DNA of 64,000 nt. It comes from Gnetum montanum (Eukaryota > Streptophyta > Gnetopsida > Gnetales > Gnetaceae). The stretch is from NCBI GenBank assembly GCA_015680685.1, contig MNCI01036463.1, positions 1,067,228 through 1,131,227 of the forward strand. The letters run 5' to 3'. Under the pieces are notes generated by a model. The model saw nothing but the letters and a program-made list of their open reading frames with translations, ran no database searches and was not told the origin of the DNA. Below, piece by piece: positions 12,413 through 23,835 of the stretch (its first letter is position 1; each line of letters begins with the position of its first letter). Made by a program: the position numbers and the translations under genes.

Positions 12413-13067
12413 TGTTGTAGCCAACCTTGCCCATGTTATCACTTAGGACCATGATCAACAAAACTATCCTATAAGTCATATAATATTTCACCAAGTAATG
12501 TTAACATGCGAAAAGGTAGACCAACGTGTGGGAAGGTGAATTGACATGTAGAGAGGTGAACTAACATGTAGAAAGGTGGACCAATTCAAAGAGGTGAAAT
12601 TTCACTAGTAGGTAACTATAAAGTAGAGAAAAAAGACGATGTTAAGAGGGAGGGGGAAGCAAGGGCTTCCTTAACAAATTAGGCTCTTTTTCTAACTAGA
12701 TGCATCTCTCTTCATTGAGGTGCACACAGATAGGCAGGGGGTCTCTAAGGGTTGAGAAACTAGTGGGTGGTGGGTATTTTTCTCTTTTTCCTCTCCTATT
12801 TTTCTTGGAGTGACAACAACACAGTTGATGCGCATAGATGATGGGCACGATAGGTGGGTTCTGTAGTCCTATTTCTTTATCCTTGACAATAGACCAGTGA
12901 TAGTCAGCATTAGCAAAGCTGCATGGATGATGGTCAACAATCTTAGTAGGAAACCAAGAGGTAGAGATTTTCTTTTTCCTTTTTGTGGTTGACTTGTGAA
13001 AATAGCAAATGTAGGAGTAAAGACAACAATGAGTCTATGAGCACATGATAGTGGGATTTGGTTGCTT

Positions 13068-13114
<47 letters not shown>

Positions 13115-13588
13115 TGGTGTTGTAGCAGTTGACAACAGCAGTTGCAGGTGCAGGTTCTATAGTTCTATTCTATTTTTGGTGGGTTGTGCATCCATGGTAG
13201 GGTTCTTCAAACATAGACAAATTTCCCTCTCTTGTGCTGGCAATGGAGCATGTTATGTCTATGTGTTAGAGATGCATTAGTAGGTCCCTTCATCCAACCT
13301 CTTCTCTCTCTCTCCCTCCTTTGGCAGCTACAAGTAGTGTTGGCTATGACAATGTTTGCAATGGATTGGTGGTGAATAGCGGTATTAATTAGGAAGCAAG
13401 GAAAATTTATTTTGGTTACCTTTTATATTCTTGAATTTGATTACTATTTTTAAAAGGCCATGTAGCCCTCTCCATCTGAGACTATTCTTAGGTTTTCATA
13501 TCCATATGGGAGGCACCCTAGGCAATAGTCTCCTCAAATGAGTTTTTCTTCCCTAGGTGTTGGTGCAACCAAAATTTATGCATCAACA
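12413..13588 (+). repeat. Left LTR of the internally deleted element
   Basis: Collinear with 13995-15095 and then 25651-25768. It contains a (CT)n run at about 13071-13111. The ORFs inside have no recognisable product. Confidence 0.8.
13071..13111 (+). repeat. (CT)n microsatellite in the left LTR
   Basis: About 20 CT units in a row. The matching position of the right LTR (14653-14699) has a similar run with one interruption, so the microsatellite was part of the element. Confidence 0.95.
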
Positions 13589-13994
13589 CCCTTTTTGGTG
13601 CTAGAAAGAGGGTCTTTCTCTTGCTTTTTGTTTATCAACTCTTCTTGCCATTTTCTTATGGCTATTTCATTTTTCGATCCTATCTTGGAACTTGTTGAAA
13701 TTTTTTAAAACCTTTGTCTTCAGACCCTTTATTTTCTACCCTTTTTTAGGCTTTCCATTTTCTAAAAATTGTTGTTACTGAAACCTTTTTTTATAACCCT
13801 TGTTTCCTAGTCCCATTTTTGAATTTATAATTTTAGTAGTCTTTACTTGAGCCCTAACTTAGGTAAGGTGGTTTTATTATTCAATTTTAAATTTATTTTT
13901 CTAAAATTTGCCTTATTTTATTATTTTCCTTTTAAGATTTTATAGTTTTTGTTTCTCCTTGCACTTACATGTAATTTATTGTTTGGGGGCTAAG
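13589..13994 (+). other. Internal remnant with primer site (13596-13612) and polypurine tract (13981-13994)
   Basis: TGGTGCTAGAAAGAGGG at 13596 is the primer site, close to that at 2283. GTTTGGGGGCTAAG at 13981-13994 is the polypurine tract next to the right LTR. Between them lie about 370 bp of T-rich sequence with no ORF. Confidence 0.75.
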
Positions 13995-14650
13995 TGTTAT
14001 GGCCAACCTTGCCCATGCTATCACATGGGGCCATGATCAACAAAATTGTCTTGTAAAATCATATACCATTTTAGCAAGCAATGTTAATGTGTGGAAAGGT
14101 GGACCAATGTGTGGGAAGATGAACTAACATGCAAGGAGGTGGATTGATGTGCAGGAAGGTGGATCGATATGCGAGGAGGTGAAATGTCACTAGTAGACAA
14201 TAATAAAGTAGTGAATGAAGATGATGTTAAGAGGGAGGAGGGAGAGATGGCCTCCTTAACAAATTGGGTTCTCTTCTTGAATAGTTGCATCTCTCTTCAT
14301 TGAAGCACAGGAAAATGCGCATGGGGGTTTTTAAGGGTTAAGAAACCAATGGGTAGTGGTTTTTTCTCTCTCTCTTCTTCTATTTTTCTTAGGGTAATAG
14401 CAGCGTAGCTGATGTGCATGGACAATGGGCATAACAGGTGGGTTCTATAGTCTTATTTTTTTATTCTTAACAATGGACTAGTGATAGTCAACAGTGGTAG
14501 AGCTATGTGGATGATGATAAAAAATCTTAGAGGAAACCAAGAGGTAGTGGTTTTCTTTTCCCTTTTCACAGTAGATTCATGATGGCAGCAGACATAGAAG
14601 TAAAGATAGCAACATGTCTACTGGCATGTGATAGCGGGATCTGGTAGCTT

Positions 14651-14691
<41 letters not shown>

Positions 14692-15095
14692 CTCTCTCTT
14701 TGCTACAGTGTTGTAGCAATTAATAGCAGCAGTTGCAGGCATGGGTTTTATAGTTCTATTCTATTTTTGGTGGGTGATGCACCCATGGAAAGGTTCTTCA
14801 AACAAGGACAAATTTTCCTCTCTTGTACTAATGACGAGGCATGTTCTATCTACGCATCAAATGTGCATCAATGAGCCCCTTCATCCAACCTCTTCTCTCT
14901 CTCTCACTCCTCTGGCAACTATAAGTAGTGTTGGGTATGATAGCATCCTTAATGGATTAGTGACGAATGGCGGCAACAACAATTAGGAAGCAGAGAAAAT
15001 TTATTTTGATTACCTTTTGCATTCTTAAATTTGAGATACTCATTCTAATTAAAATTTTTATTTTTTTACTATTTTCAAAAGACCATGTAGCCCTC
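13995..15095 (+). repeat. Right LTR of the internally deleted element, first part
   Basis: Begins TGTTATGGCC and matches the left LTR until the CCCTC at 15091-15095, where the Ty3 element entered. The last 118 bp of this LTR are at 25651-25768. It holds a CT-rich run at 14653-14699. The small ORFs here are not genes. Confidence 0.8.
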
Positions 15096-15833
15096 TGATG
15101 AGTGGTGAGGTACCCCTACACTCAACCATACGAATACGAGCATTACACACACGATCTGGTCGAACTCCAAGGACTAAGTGCTTACGCGCCTTATGGAACA
15201 TTTAAGGTTAATTGATCATTGTATTCCTAGACTTGTATTTTCACAGTTGTATGGTTAAGTAAGTCTGAGGTCTATGATTTTTATGTCTTTATCTTTTTAT
15301 CGCCTAAGCTAAGAGAGGGAAGGGTGAAGAGACTAAGTAACTAGCTTTCTCTAACTAAGCTTTAATCGTCCTAGCATCAGTATCCATTCTCATTTTCTAT
15401 ACACTCCCTAAACTAGTCAACGCTTCTGGGATTACCAAACACTATTTGTTACTGGGTTACCAAGCATAGCACATGTGCTCGAAGTGGTCGTACTAAATGC
15501 ACTTAACTAGGAGAGTTGAGGGTTGAAAGTGATTAATTGTCTAAGAAAGAATTTAAACATTTAACAATAATTAAAGTCCTATTTAGCCTAGTCCATATGC
15601 TGCAAGGTTTATCAGAAAGTTCATCTTTATTTTCATACAAAAATGTGTGCTTAAGTACAATTTTCTTGAATAAAGATCCATTCACTTTGAGACTCCTACT
15701 GCAGGCACATGGAAATTATTCTATCTCTGGAATGGTAAAACTACTAAAGTTTAGCTAAGGATATAGATCTAGATGGAAAAACAAGGGAAATCTACCTCTT
15801 ATTTATAGAACTATGTGATATCGTGTCCCATCA
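15096..15833 (-). repeat. 3' LTR of the Ty3 element
   Basis: 738 bp, TGATG...CATCA on plus. In element orientation it opens with a single GATATC palindrome, then TCTATAAATAAG (TATA). It shares two ACTGGG(A)TTACCAA motifs and the block around AATAAAGATCC with other family LTRs. It is 81 bp shorter than the 5' LTR because part of the palindrome array is missing. Confidence 0.9.
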
Positions 15834-17308
15834 TACCCCCATGACTGAATGAAAACTTGTCCTCGAGTTCCTTACAAAATAATGGGAAAGTATGGGATTA
15901 TTAACTTGAATGACACTCATGGTGAATGGGATGACATGTGAACGTATCATCATTATAATACATGAAAAAATAGTATTCATGACAATAAGAGTGAACACTA
16001 TACACATTTGACATCTAGCCTTATTTGGCAGCTGGAAGAGAAGAGAGAAGAGGAGAGAGGAGAGAGAGAAAAGAAGAAGAAGGGAGAAGTCTGTTGCTGC
16101 TGACACTAAGATTATGCCTTTCGTTGTTCATTCATAAGTGTGCCATCAATCCTGTTCCTTGCACAACTGCTTCAGTACTAGTCCATTCCAAGTGTTTCCT
16201 ATAGATCCAATCCATTGTTGTCTGATTGCCATCTACACACACAACACAGTCTTATATTAGCAAGGGTAAATGAATCATAATGCAATTGATACCTTGCTTC
16301 GGTGTAAGGTCCATTAGCTGAGTTGTGATATGGCTAATATGGATCTAGAGATGTAATACTGGTGGCTACCCAAGGTGTAGGGGTTAGGGGAAAAATTGAA
16401 AAAATTGGACCAGGACCCCCATGACTGAGAGCAAACCTCCAGTAGTGAGAGAATGGAAAAAGATAAGGAATAGAAAAGATGGAGAAAAAGAAACAATGAG
16501 AAAACCAATAAAATGGATGTCAAAGATGGAGATGAAAAAAATAAATGTTAATTGCAAAAATATTTAAGGGAAAGAAATTAATGGATGTACCAAATAGGAA
16601 TGCCAATGGGTCCTCCCCAAAGCAGGCTCATGCTGTTAATGCCCTAACAATCCCACATTCAAAGAGTCTGTAGGCTCTAGGAATGTCATTTGGAGACAAG
16701 AGTTAAAGTCTTAACCACAAGAGTTTACCAAAAAGAAAACAACAATGCGTTAACCAAAATATGGACAATTGATACAACCAGCAATGAGGTGATAAATGGA
16801 GAAAGAAGGATGGAAAGAAAAGAATAGAATGAAATCTTAAGAACAAGGTGATGTACAAACCCTTGTGTGTTAATGGTTAATGTAACTTAGTACATCTCAT
16901 TCCAAATCCAGCCTCAAAAAAACCACATCTAGTGACTTCGCATTAATACATTTGGCCAATCCAACCACCCGAAGTAACAAGAATGCCTTCACCAAAGAGC
17001 CACCATCATTCCGACGAAATGAAAGAGGAGAAAGTAGGAAGCGAGAAGGGCCTTAGTTAGAGGGAACATGTTTATTTTAGTTCCATAAATAGTGCTTCTA
17101 GCCCATGTGATTATTTCATCTAAGGGGTGTGCTTTGAATTCTCATTGTTTTTTTTTTTGTGTTTTTTCATGAGAACCACACCATGCAAAGACTTATTATT
17201 TTTATTTTCTTAGCTTCCTGATAATGTGGCAACGTCGAAACGATAAGAAAACTCAAGAAGAAAACATCCAAGCACCCAAGAGAATGGCCAGCACAAGTGC
17301 ATCAAATC
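15834..17308 (-). other. 3' untranslated region of the Ty3 element
   Basis: Beside the LTR the minus strand reads ATGGGGGTA, the likely polypurine tract (15834-15842). The stretch holds a purine-rich run (16031-16087), a second CCCCCATGACTGA at 16416, and a conserved block GGGTCCTCCCCAAAGCAGG at 16607 also found in the pol-less elements. No gene is recognised. The extra ORF carried by the pol-less relatives is absent here. Confidence 0.6.
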
Positions 17309-17313
17309 CCCTT

Positions 17314-18112
17314 TGATGAGACACAAATTGCACAGGCCACGATATCGCATACGCGATATCGCGTCTGCCGCGATATCGCNAACAGGCCACGATATCGCAT
17401 ACGCGATATCGCGTCTGCCGCGATATCGCATCCCCTGTGATAGCGCGTACGTGATATCGCGTCGTTCCTTGCGATATTGTGTACACGATATCACGGTCCG
17501 CCGCCAAATCTATAAATAAGAGGTGGCACTCCCCTCATTTAAGGTAATAGACATAAGGTAGCGAAGCTCTGGTGGATTGTTCACCCCAGAGATAGAATAT
17601 TTTCCATGTGCTCGCAGTANGTAGAACGTGGGACAAGTACGACTTGATTACGAGCATCTATGGATGTGTACAGCTAGTCAAGGAATCGGCTGCTTGTCAC
17701 ACATAGGTTAGTTAAGTGCCTCAGTACGACCTCTTCGAGCACGTGCGTTACATGTGGTGATCCTAGTAACGAGTAGCATTTGGTAGCCACAGTTGCATAG
17801 TTTAGGGTGTGTACGGTAAGTGGGAACGGATGCTAATGCTAGGACTTAGTGTTGTAGTTAGAGTTAGTTAGTTTTTCAACCTTTCACCCTCATAGCTTAG
17901 GAGATAAACTGTAAAATACCAAAAAAATCATATACCTCGAACTTACTTAACCATACACCGCGACAACAACAAGTAAGTCTGGGAAGACAACGAACGATTA
18001 ACCCGAAGTGTTTCTTGTGGCGTTTAGGCATTTAGTCTATGGAGTTCGACCAGATCGTGCGTGCTACGCTCGTTTCATATGGTTGAGTGTAGGGGTACCT
18101 CACCACTCATCA
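17314..18112 (+). repeat. Solo LTR of the TGATG...CATCA family
   Basis: The LTR reads on plus from TGATGAGACAC to CCACTCATCA and is flanked by an exact target duplication CCCTT (17309-17313 and 18113-18117). No internal sequence remains, so it is a solo LTR left by LTR-LTR recombination. It opens with many GATATCGC palindromes (17340-17495) and a TATA box (TCTATAAATAAG, about 17507). Ns at 17380 and 17620 mark assembly uncertainty; the first separates two identical copies of a roughly 47-bp stretch. Confidence 0.9.
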
Positions 18113-18117
18113 CCCTT

Positions 18118-19049
18118 GAAGTCACACCCTTTTTAATCCTTGAGTCCTTCCTTACTTTGAGATATGCTTAGTCACCGATTCGTTAATACTTCCTATTAGT
18201 GAGAAAGGAATTGTATAGTTCCAAGCTAAGAGAGACCATAGAAATTTATGGATGCATGGATGAAGTGGACTCATTACCTGTTTTATCAAAAAGAACCATA
18301 CCTTAGTGTCAAAATCATAACTTAAAGGTAAAAACCAAACACTAGTAATCAATGGAATACAGTTCATATTATCTTTAGGAGCACTTATTAAATGAAGAAT
18401 TGAACAAAATAAGTAAACACAAAAATAAATGAAAGAGTATAAATGATGTTGTAAAACAAAAACAAGAAAACTCAAAGAAAGTTGTAAAACAAAAATGTGT
18501 AAAACAAAAACTTAAAAAGGAACTGAGGGCCTCAAATGATCAGCATAGGTGGCCATCTCCCCCATGACTAAGTTGGAAGGGAGAGATTTGAAATAATGAG
18601 CGAGGTCGTCCTCTCACAGAGGTATTATGTGCACCAGCTATTCTAAGTTCATGGAAGGGTTTGGTTTATTGCACATTGACCAATAATCTCTTATCAGGGC
18701 TTTCAGGTTTGTATATGGTCATGGATCCTCAGGGAAAGGTTGTGTGAATGATATAAGGCCCTTCCCATAATTTTTGAAATTTTTTGCATTGGGGCACATG
18801 TGTGAGATTCTAGTAAAAGACCTTATCTCCTAGTTGGTACTTAACCTTTCAAATTTTTAAGTCATGACATTGTTTGTTATGTGCCTTGTGCAACTCATTT
18901 GATGAAAGGACAACCAATCAGTTTTCATCTATCATGTTTAGAGTTGCTAATCTTTGTTTTTGTGCTAGATCAAGGTCAAGGTGCTAGATCACATGCCATG
19001 GATAGTGTATGGAGCTTAGTTTGTATTGGAAGATTTGGAAGTTTTCCAT
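18118..19049 (-). pseudogene. 3' flank and C-terminal tail of the Ty3 integrase/pol
   Basis: 18118-18540 is A-rich untranslated DNA ending at the polypurine-like CCCCCATGACTAAGTT (18559-18574). From about 19049 down to 18560 a broken minus frame continues the integrase C-terminus (YSPYELVYGKLPN near 19070, then basic text). The plus ORF 18881-19063 is a shadow. Confidence 0.5.
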
Positions 19050-19695
19050 ATACTAACTCATAGGGAGAATAGCCTGTAGGGAGTTTCCAAGTGGAGCGGT
19101 ATGCCCAGAGAGCATCATTCAGTTTAGTGCTCCAATATCACCTATATTTGCTAATTGTTCTTGTCAAAATTTTAGTAATCTCCCTATTAGTAACCTCGAC
19201 TTGGCCATTAGCTTGGGGGTGGTAAGGTGTAGTCAATTTATGTTCAACTCCTAAGTGTTGCATTAATTTCTGAAAGGTTGCACCCATGAAGTGTGTTCCA
19301 TTATTTGAGATAAGTGCATGCAGCACACCAAACCTATTTATGACCTATTGTTGTACAAATCATGCAGCTGTAGATGATGTGCAGTCTGTTATAGTAGCTG
19401 CTTCAGTCCATTTTGTTAGATAGTCAATAGCAACAATGATATAAGCTTTTCCATTGGACATCGGTGTAATGGGCCCCATAAAATCTATTCCCCAAATGTC
19501 AAAAGGTTCCAAAGGTTGAATCCATTGTTGCGGATGCTCCATTCTAGCAGTCACTCCACCATCATGTTGACAGTGCTCACAGGATTGGATAAATTGATGG
19601 ATGTCCTGAAATAGTGTTCCCCAGTAATATCCTGCAAGCAAGATCTTAATAGCCATTCATCTCCCTACATAGTGACCCCCACAAGGGCCCTCATG
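19050..19695 (-). pseudogene. Integrase of the Ty3 element, with a catalytic Asp changed to Asn
   Basis: The frame is shared with RNase H and broken by several stops. The zinc finger is visible as HEGPCGGHY and CEHCQ (about 19695-19575). The catalytic core has WGIDFMGPITP with the first Asp (about 19500), AIDYLTKW, then ISNNGTHF where the family has SDNG, so the second catalytic Asp is Asn. VEVTNREI follows with the Glu (about 19195). The protein would join element DNA to the genome. The stops and the Asn show it is inactive. The start is not independent, as it is cut from a polyprotein. Confidence 0.85.
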
Positions 19696-20290
19696 AGCAT
19701 CCTGGAGAACTCTTAATTGATCCATATTGGGCACACACCATCGAACCAAGCCATCAGGACAAACTTTGTAAAGTTTTTTGTTGATCTCCATGAAGTACTT
19801 GGCTTTGTGTAGAAACTGTTGTTTCTTCCTAAAGTTCAGCTCCTGTGATGTTTGTTGGAAAAGGAGATAGGTAAGAATGCTACCATACCAATTCCTTCCC
19901 ATGGTTTGGTTATTCACTACACCGGCAAAGGGGGCTTCATCTAGAAAATGATTGGATATGATGTATTCATCCTCCTTGCTGTCCCAGTGCAACCAAGATA
20001 AGTGATTTGCAACTACGTTCTCGATGCCCTTTTGATCTATCATCATTAGATTGAACTCCTGTAGGATTACCAACCAACATATAATACAAGGGCTAACCGT
20101 TGGCTTGTTCATGAGGAACCTAATTGCACTATGATCCGTATGAATATACACTTTGTAGCCTAACACATAGTGCCTAAACTTGTCTAGTGCAAACACTACA
20201 ACCATTAATTCTTTTTTTGTAGTTGTGTAGTTAAGTTGTGCACCAGTGATACTTTTTCTTGCATAGTGGATGTAATAAGGGCATTTTTGG
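19696..20290 (-). pseudogene. RNase H domain and pol spacer of the Ty3 element
   Basis: The minus frame reads NYTTTKKELMVVVFALDKFR (ending about 20175), YIHTDHSAIRFLMNK, then KGIENVVANHLSWL (about 20025-19985), the usual RNase H landmarks of the Athila/Tat branch. The Glu of KKEL and the Asp of TDH are kept. A spacer of about 90 codons leads to the integrase zinc finger. In vivo this domain would degrade the RNA strand of the RNA-DNA hybrid. The part from 20205 to 19657 is open for 182 codons. Confidence 0.85.
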
Positions 20291-21616
20291 TCATCTAACT
20301 ATGTAAGTATGGCTCCTAAGGCATAATTGGATGTGTCATTCATTATATGGAATGGTCTGGACCAGTCAAGGGCTTGTAGAATGGGAGTTTCTACAAGCCT
20401 TTGTTTTAGAGTTTGGAATGCTCGTTACATTCCTTGGTCTATTCGAATGGTGCATCCTTCTTCATTAATTCTACCAATGGTTTGGAAATCTTGGAGAAGT
20501 TCTCAATGAATCTCCGATAGTAGTCAGTGTGTCCAAGGAATGACCAAATTTATTTTACAGTTTACGGTTGTCAGGTGATTCCTTGCATGATCCTAACGTT
20601 ATCTGGGTCTACCTCTATTCTTGAATGTGAAATCTTATGCCCAAGTACTACACACTCTTGGACCATCAAATGGATTTTTTGCCAGTTGAGCCTTAAGTTG
20701 GTTTCTACACATCGTTTAAGCACTTGCTCTAATCAGTCTAGGGCTTGATCAAAGCTTGTCCCATAAGTGGAGAAGTCATCCATGAAGACTTCTACACCGT
20801 TTCCTATCTGCTTTTGGAATATGCTTAGAACTAAACGTTGAAATGTGGTAGGAGCATTGCACAAGCCAAATGACATTTTTTATATGAAAATGTTCCCCAA
20901 GGACTGGTGAATGTTGTTTTGGCTTGATCTTCTGGTGCTATCCACCCATCCAGAAAACTATAATAGCGATGCCCTACTATAGTGTCTAAGACTTGGTTAA
21001 CGAATGGAAATGAGAAATGATCTTTGAATGTTGCCATGTTTAGCAGCCTAAAATCTATACACACCCTCCATTTGCCTCCCTTCTTAGGCATGATTACCAA
21101 AGGACTAACCCATTCACTATCGGCAATGGGATATATGAACCTAGCCTTAAGAAGCTGTTCTATCTCTTCTTTTACTATTTGTTTTAATTTTGGGTTTAAT
21201 CACCTCTGTGGTTGTTTTCGAGGTTTCATGGAGGGGTCCATGTAAATCCTATGCTGACATATCCTAGGGTCTATTCCAGTTAACTCAAGGTATGACCAGG
21301 CAAAGGCTTATGACCACTTGTTTATCACTTTCAGCAGTCTTTCTTTTTGTTTGGGAACAAGTTTTACGTTGATGATCACTGGTTTTTCATTTTCAAGGGT
21401 CATATACGTCAGACCGGTGGGCAATGATTTCAAATCAAAGGGCTCTTGTTTAAATCTCTCAAGAATTTCCAACTTCCCCCAATTGATGTTTTCAAGGTTA
21501 AGGTTTGGAAGTTGGCAACGGACTTGCTCAAGTGTGTCTATGCTTTCAATATAAGCACTAGTTATTCCCTCAGTTAATTCCATGCATATTATTGAATTAC
21601 TCTCTTGATTAGCCAT
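20291..21616 (-). pseudogene. Reverse transcriptase of the Ty3 element
   Basis: The frame from 21616 (linker MANQESNS...) leads into the RT at about 21230. Motifs in order: YPIADSEWVSPLVIMPKKGG (about 21140-21080), WRVCIDFRLLN, YYSFLDG (the third-motif Asp region), TSPWGTFSYKK. A frameshift near 20850 precedes the catalytic box VEVFMDDFS (about 20795-20765), after which LNWQK and VLGHKIS follow with stops. FMDD in place of YVDD or YLDD fits Athila-like RTs. Frameshifts and stops rule out activity of this copy. Confidence 0.85.
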
Positions 21617-22061
21617 CAGCCACTAGGTGTCCTCCTGTTGTGTGGCTACTGCATATAGGCACTTTGTATATTAATATCTTGTGCACACTGGTTGCATGTA
21701 GGTAATGTTAAACTTTGCACAACCCATGATTTCTACATGCAATAGCACCCTATGTCACTATATGTGATGCATGGAACTTTCTTCTTTTCAATCTTTCCAA
21801 AAGTGTTCTTCTTGAATATTTCCAGGGAAATATCACAGATTCCTAGGCGTGCATCTATCATACTTAGCCATGCATTATTATTGGAAGGTCCCCTTTACCA
21901 TTGTTCACTTGTATCATTAGGAAATTAGCTGGATACGAATAACCACACACAGTAGTAACAATTTCCTCAACTAGTCCCAAGGGGACAGTGATGGACTGGT
22001 TAGCCAGATCAAGTCGAATATTACTCTTCCTCAATGAAGGCAGGTTCTAGGCTTTGTACAT

Positions 22062-22361
22062 TTATTGTGATATCAAGTTGACTCTAGAACCTGAGTCTAG
22101 AAGAGCTTTACAGGGTTCATTCCCAGTGACTTCGAGATAGATTAGAGGACTTCCAAGATTAAAGAGTTTCTTGGGAAGGTGGCCCACCTTAATCCAGTCA
22201 GTAATGACATGTGTTAGCGTAACCATGTGCGTTAAGCTCAATTTTTGGGTTGAAGGAGGTCCCGAAACCTTATTTGGTATGGAGGTGTTTTGATGTTCAA
22301 CTGCTTGTGATGGTGAGGGCTTAGTTGGATTGTTGGTTCTAAAGAAAGGTCTTTTTGACAT
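22062..22361 (-). pseudogene. Aspartic protease region of the Ty3 element
   Basis: A short open stretch ends with KALLDSGSRVNLIS, the DSG active-site triad of a retroviral-type aspartic protease (about 22105-22070). It is followed by a stop and further diverged sequence to about 21850. It lies between gag and RT as expected, in a different frame from both. It would cut the Gag-Pol polyprotein. The 21650-22060 stretch is the decayed protease C-terminus and linker, with no other gene seen. Confidence 0.75.
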
Positions 22362-22479
22362 AAGATTGTCAGAACCAACTACGGGTTGATGATTCGAAGC
22401 CCTCGTGACATTGGGTTATTGCGGTTGAGTGGGGAATACCCCTTGCATTGTTGGAGCAGGTGGTAGTGGAGCTATCGAT

Positions 22480-23835
22480 GTAAGAGTGGTAGATGGGTTC
22501 AGAGGATGGTATGCATGTGGTGTGTCTCTCCCAAGAGAAGGAGTCCTATAGTACTCCCGAGCTTGGTAGTGACGTTGTGGGGTTGCATGACCAACAGAGT
22601 CACTTGGAGAGATTGGTTGTGCATGTAGTAGCCATATGGATTCGGTTGCCGGTAAGGGTATTGTTGCCTAGGCGGTGGTATTGGCCATGACTGTGGGTAT
22701 TCTCACTACTGGTGTTGTTCAATAGGTTGTGGTGGAGTTTCACATGGATAATATGTTAACAGTTGGTGGAACTACCTCGGGTTACCTTGGGGATAAGGTA
22801 ACCGACAGGGTGCTTGCCATTTGTTAAGTCTTGGGTTGAGTGCATACACCCCAAACTCTTGTAGATGTGAGATTATTGGGCAACATCCCTTAGGATGGTC
22901 ATACTGGCAGATCTCACATCCACTATCATTGTTTGTATCTGAATCCACAACCTCTTCAGTGAATCCAAATCCCTCTTCTTTTTATCATGGTCACTACTTC
23001 GCTCCTTAGACTCCTCTACGATTTTTAAAACAATTTTAAATATACTATCTAAGGAGTCCCACATCTAATCAACCTTAGCTGACACTTCTATTGTTATTTT
23101 CTAATAAGGCAAGGTTTCCCTACTCACCAACTCTTCGATTGGTGACTCATCCTCCTTCTCACAGAATCTCACTTCCCTTTTTCGGAGGGAAGGATCGTGG
23201 TTGTATTCCTCCGCACTTTCTCTCTTACGTAGCTCTCCTTCTTCCTTAGCTACTTGATCCAAAAATCTATGAACCTCATTGGATCTAAGCTCTGATAATC
23301 TCCCTTGGGCATATGTTCCAAGGGTTCTCCTGGTTTCATGTCTTAGCCCATCTACAAGATGACGTAGTTGATCCCATTGTGCATAACCATGGCCCAGGCA
23401 ATGATGTAACAATGCATAATATCAGCCCATGGTAGAGTCCAAAGGTTCATGATTACCTTGCTTCCATCCTTGGATCAGCTTTCACAAGTTGGACACTTTA
23501 TAGTACATCTAATATTTATTGTTAAATAGTTCTAGCATCGTACTTGATTTTGGTTCTAAGGACTGGTACCAACTTTCTGCTTCTTTTATGAGTGTCCTTG
23601 GAAAAAACTTTAACTTTTGCCACTTGTTTTCAATGTTCTGCAAGGCACAGGCATTGTGAAATGCCTGTAAGTGGTTTTGCGGATCAACGTTGTATCCCTC
23701 CTCAAATCGTGGGATATTATTCATGTCTAGTCTCTTGATCCTGCTATCTTTCTGGTGCCTTGTAGGTATTCTAATAGCCTCCATAATATCTAACATACTT
23801 TGGGTTGCAAGTAGGGGTTCTTTGTTGTCATTCAT
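22480..23835 (-). pseudogene. Gag of the Ty3 element
   Basis: One minus frame from the ATG at 23835 (MNDNKEPLLATQSM) runs to about 22480, about 450 codons with several stops. The capsid-like domain shows RLDMNNIPRFEEGYNVDPQ, HLQAFHNACA, AESWYQSL, then HEPLD...YYALLHH and RRTLGTYAQGRLSEL (to about 23280). A basic, acidic and helical stretch follows (23280-22870), then a Pro/Tyr/Gln-rich tail. No zinc knuckle is seen. The sequence is clearly related to the gags at 50329-52110 and 58074-59898, which links this element to the pol-less ones. Confidence 0.85.

Noticed and set aside
17313-17519. Overlapping ORFs on both strands with repeated RYRIRDIA-like text
   Set aside because: They only translate the GATATCGC palindromes in the solo LTR.
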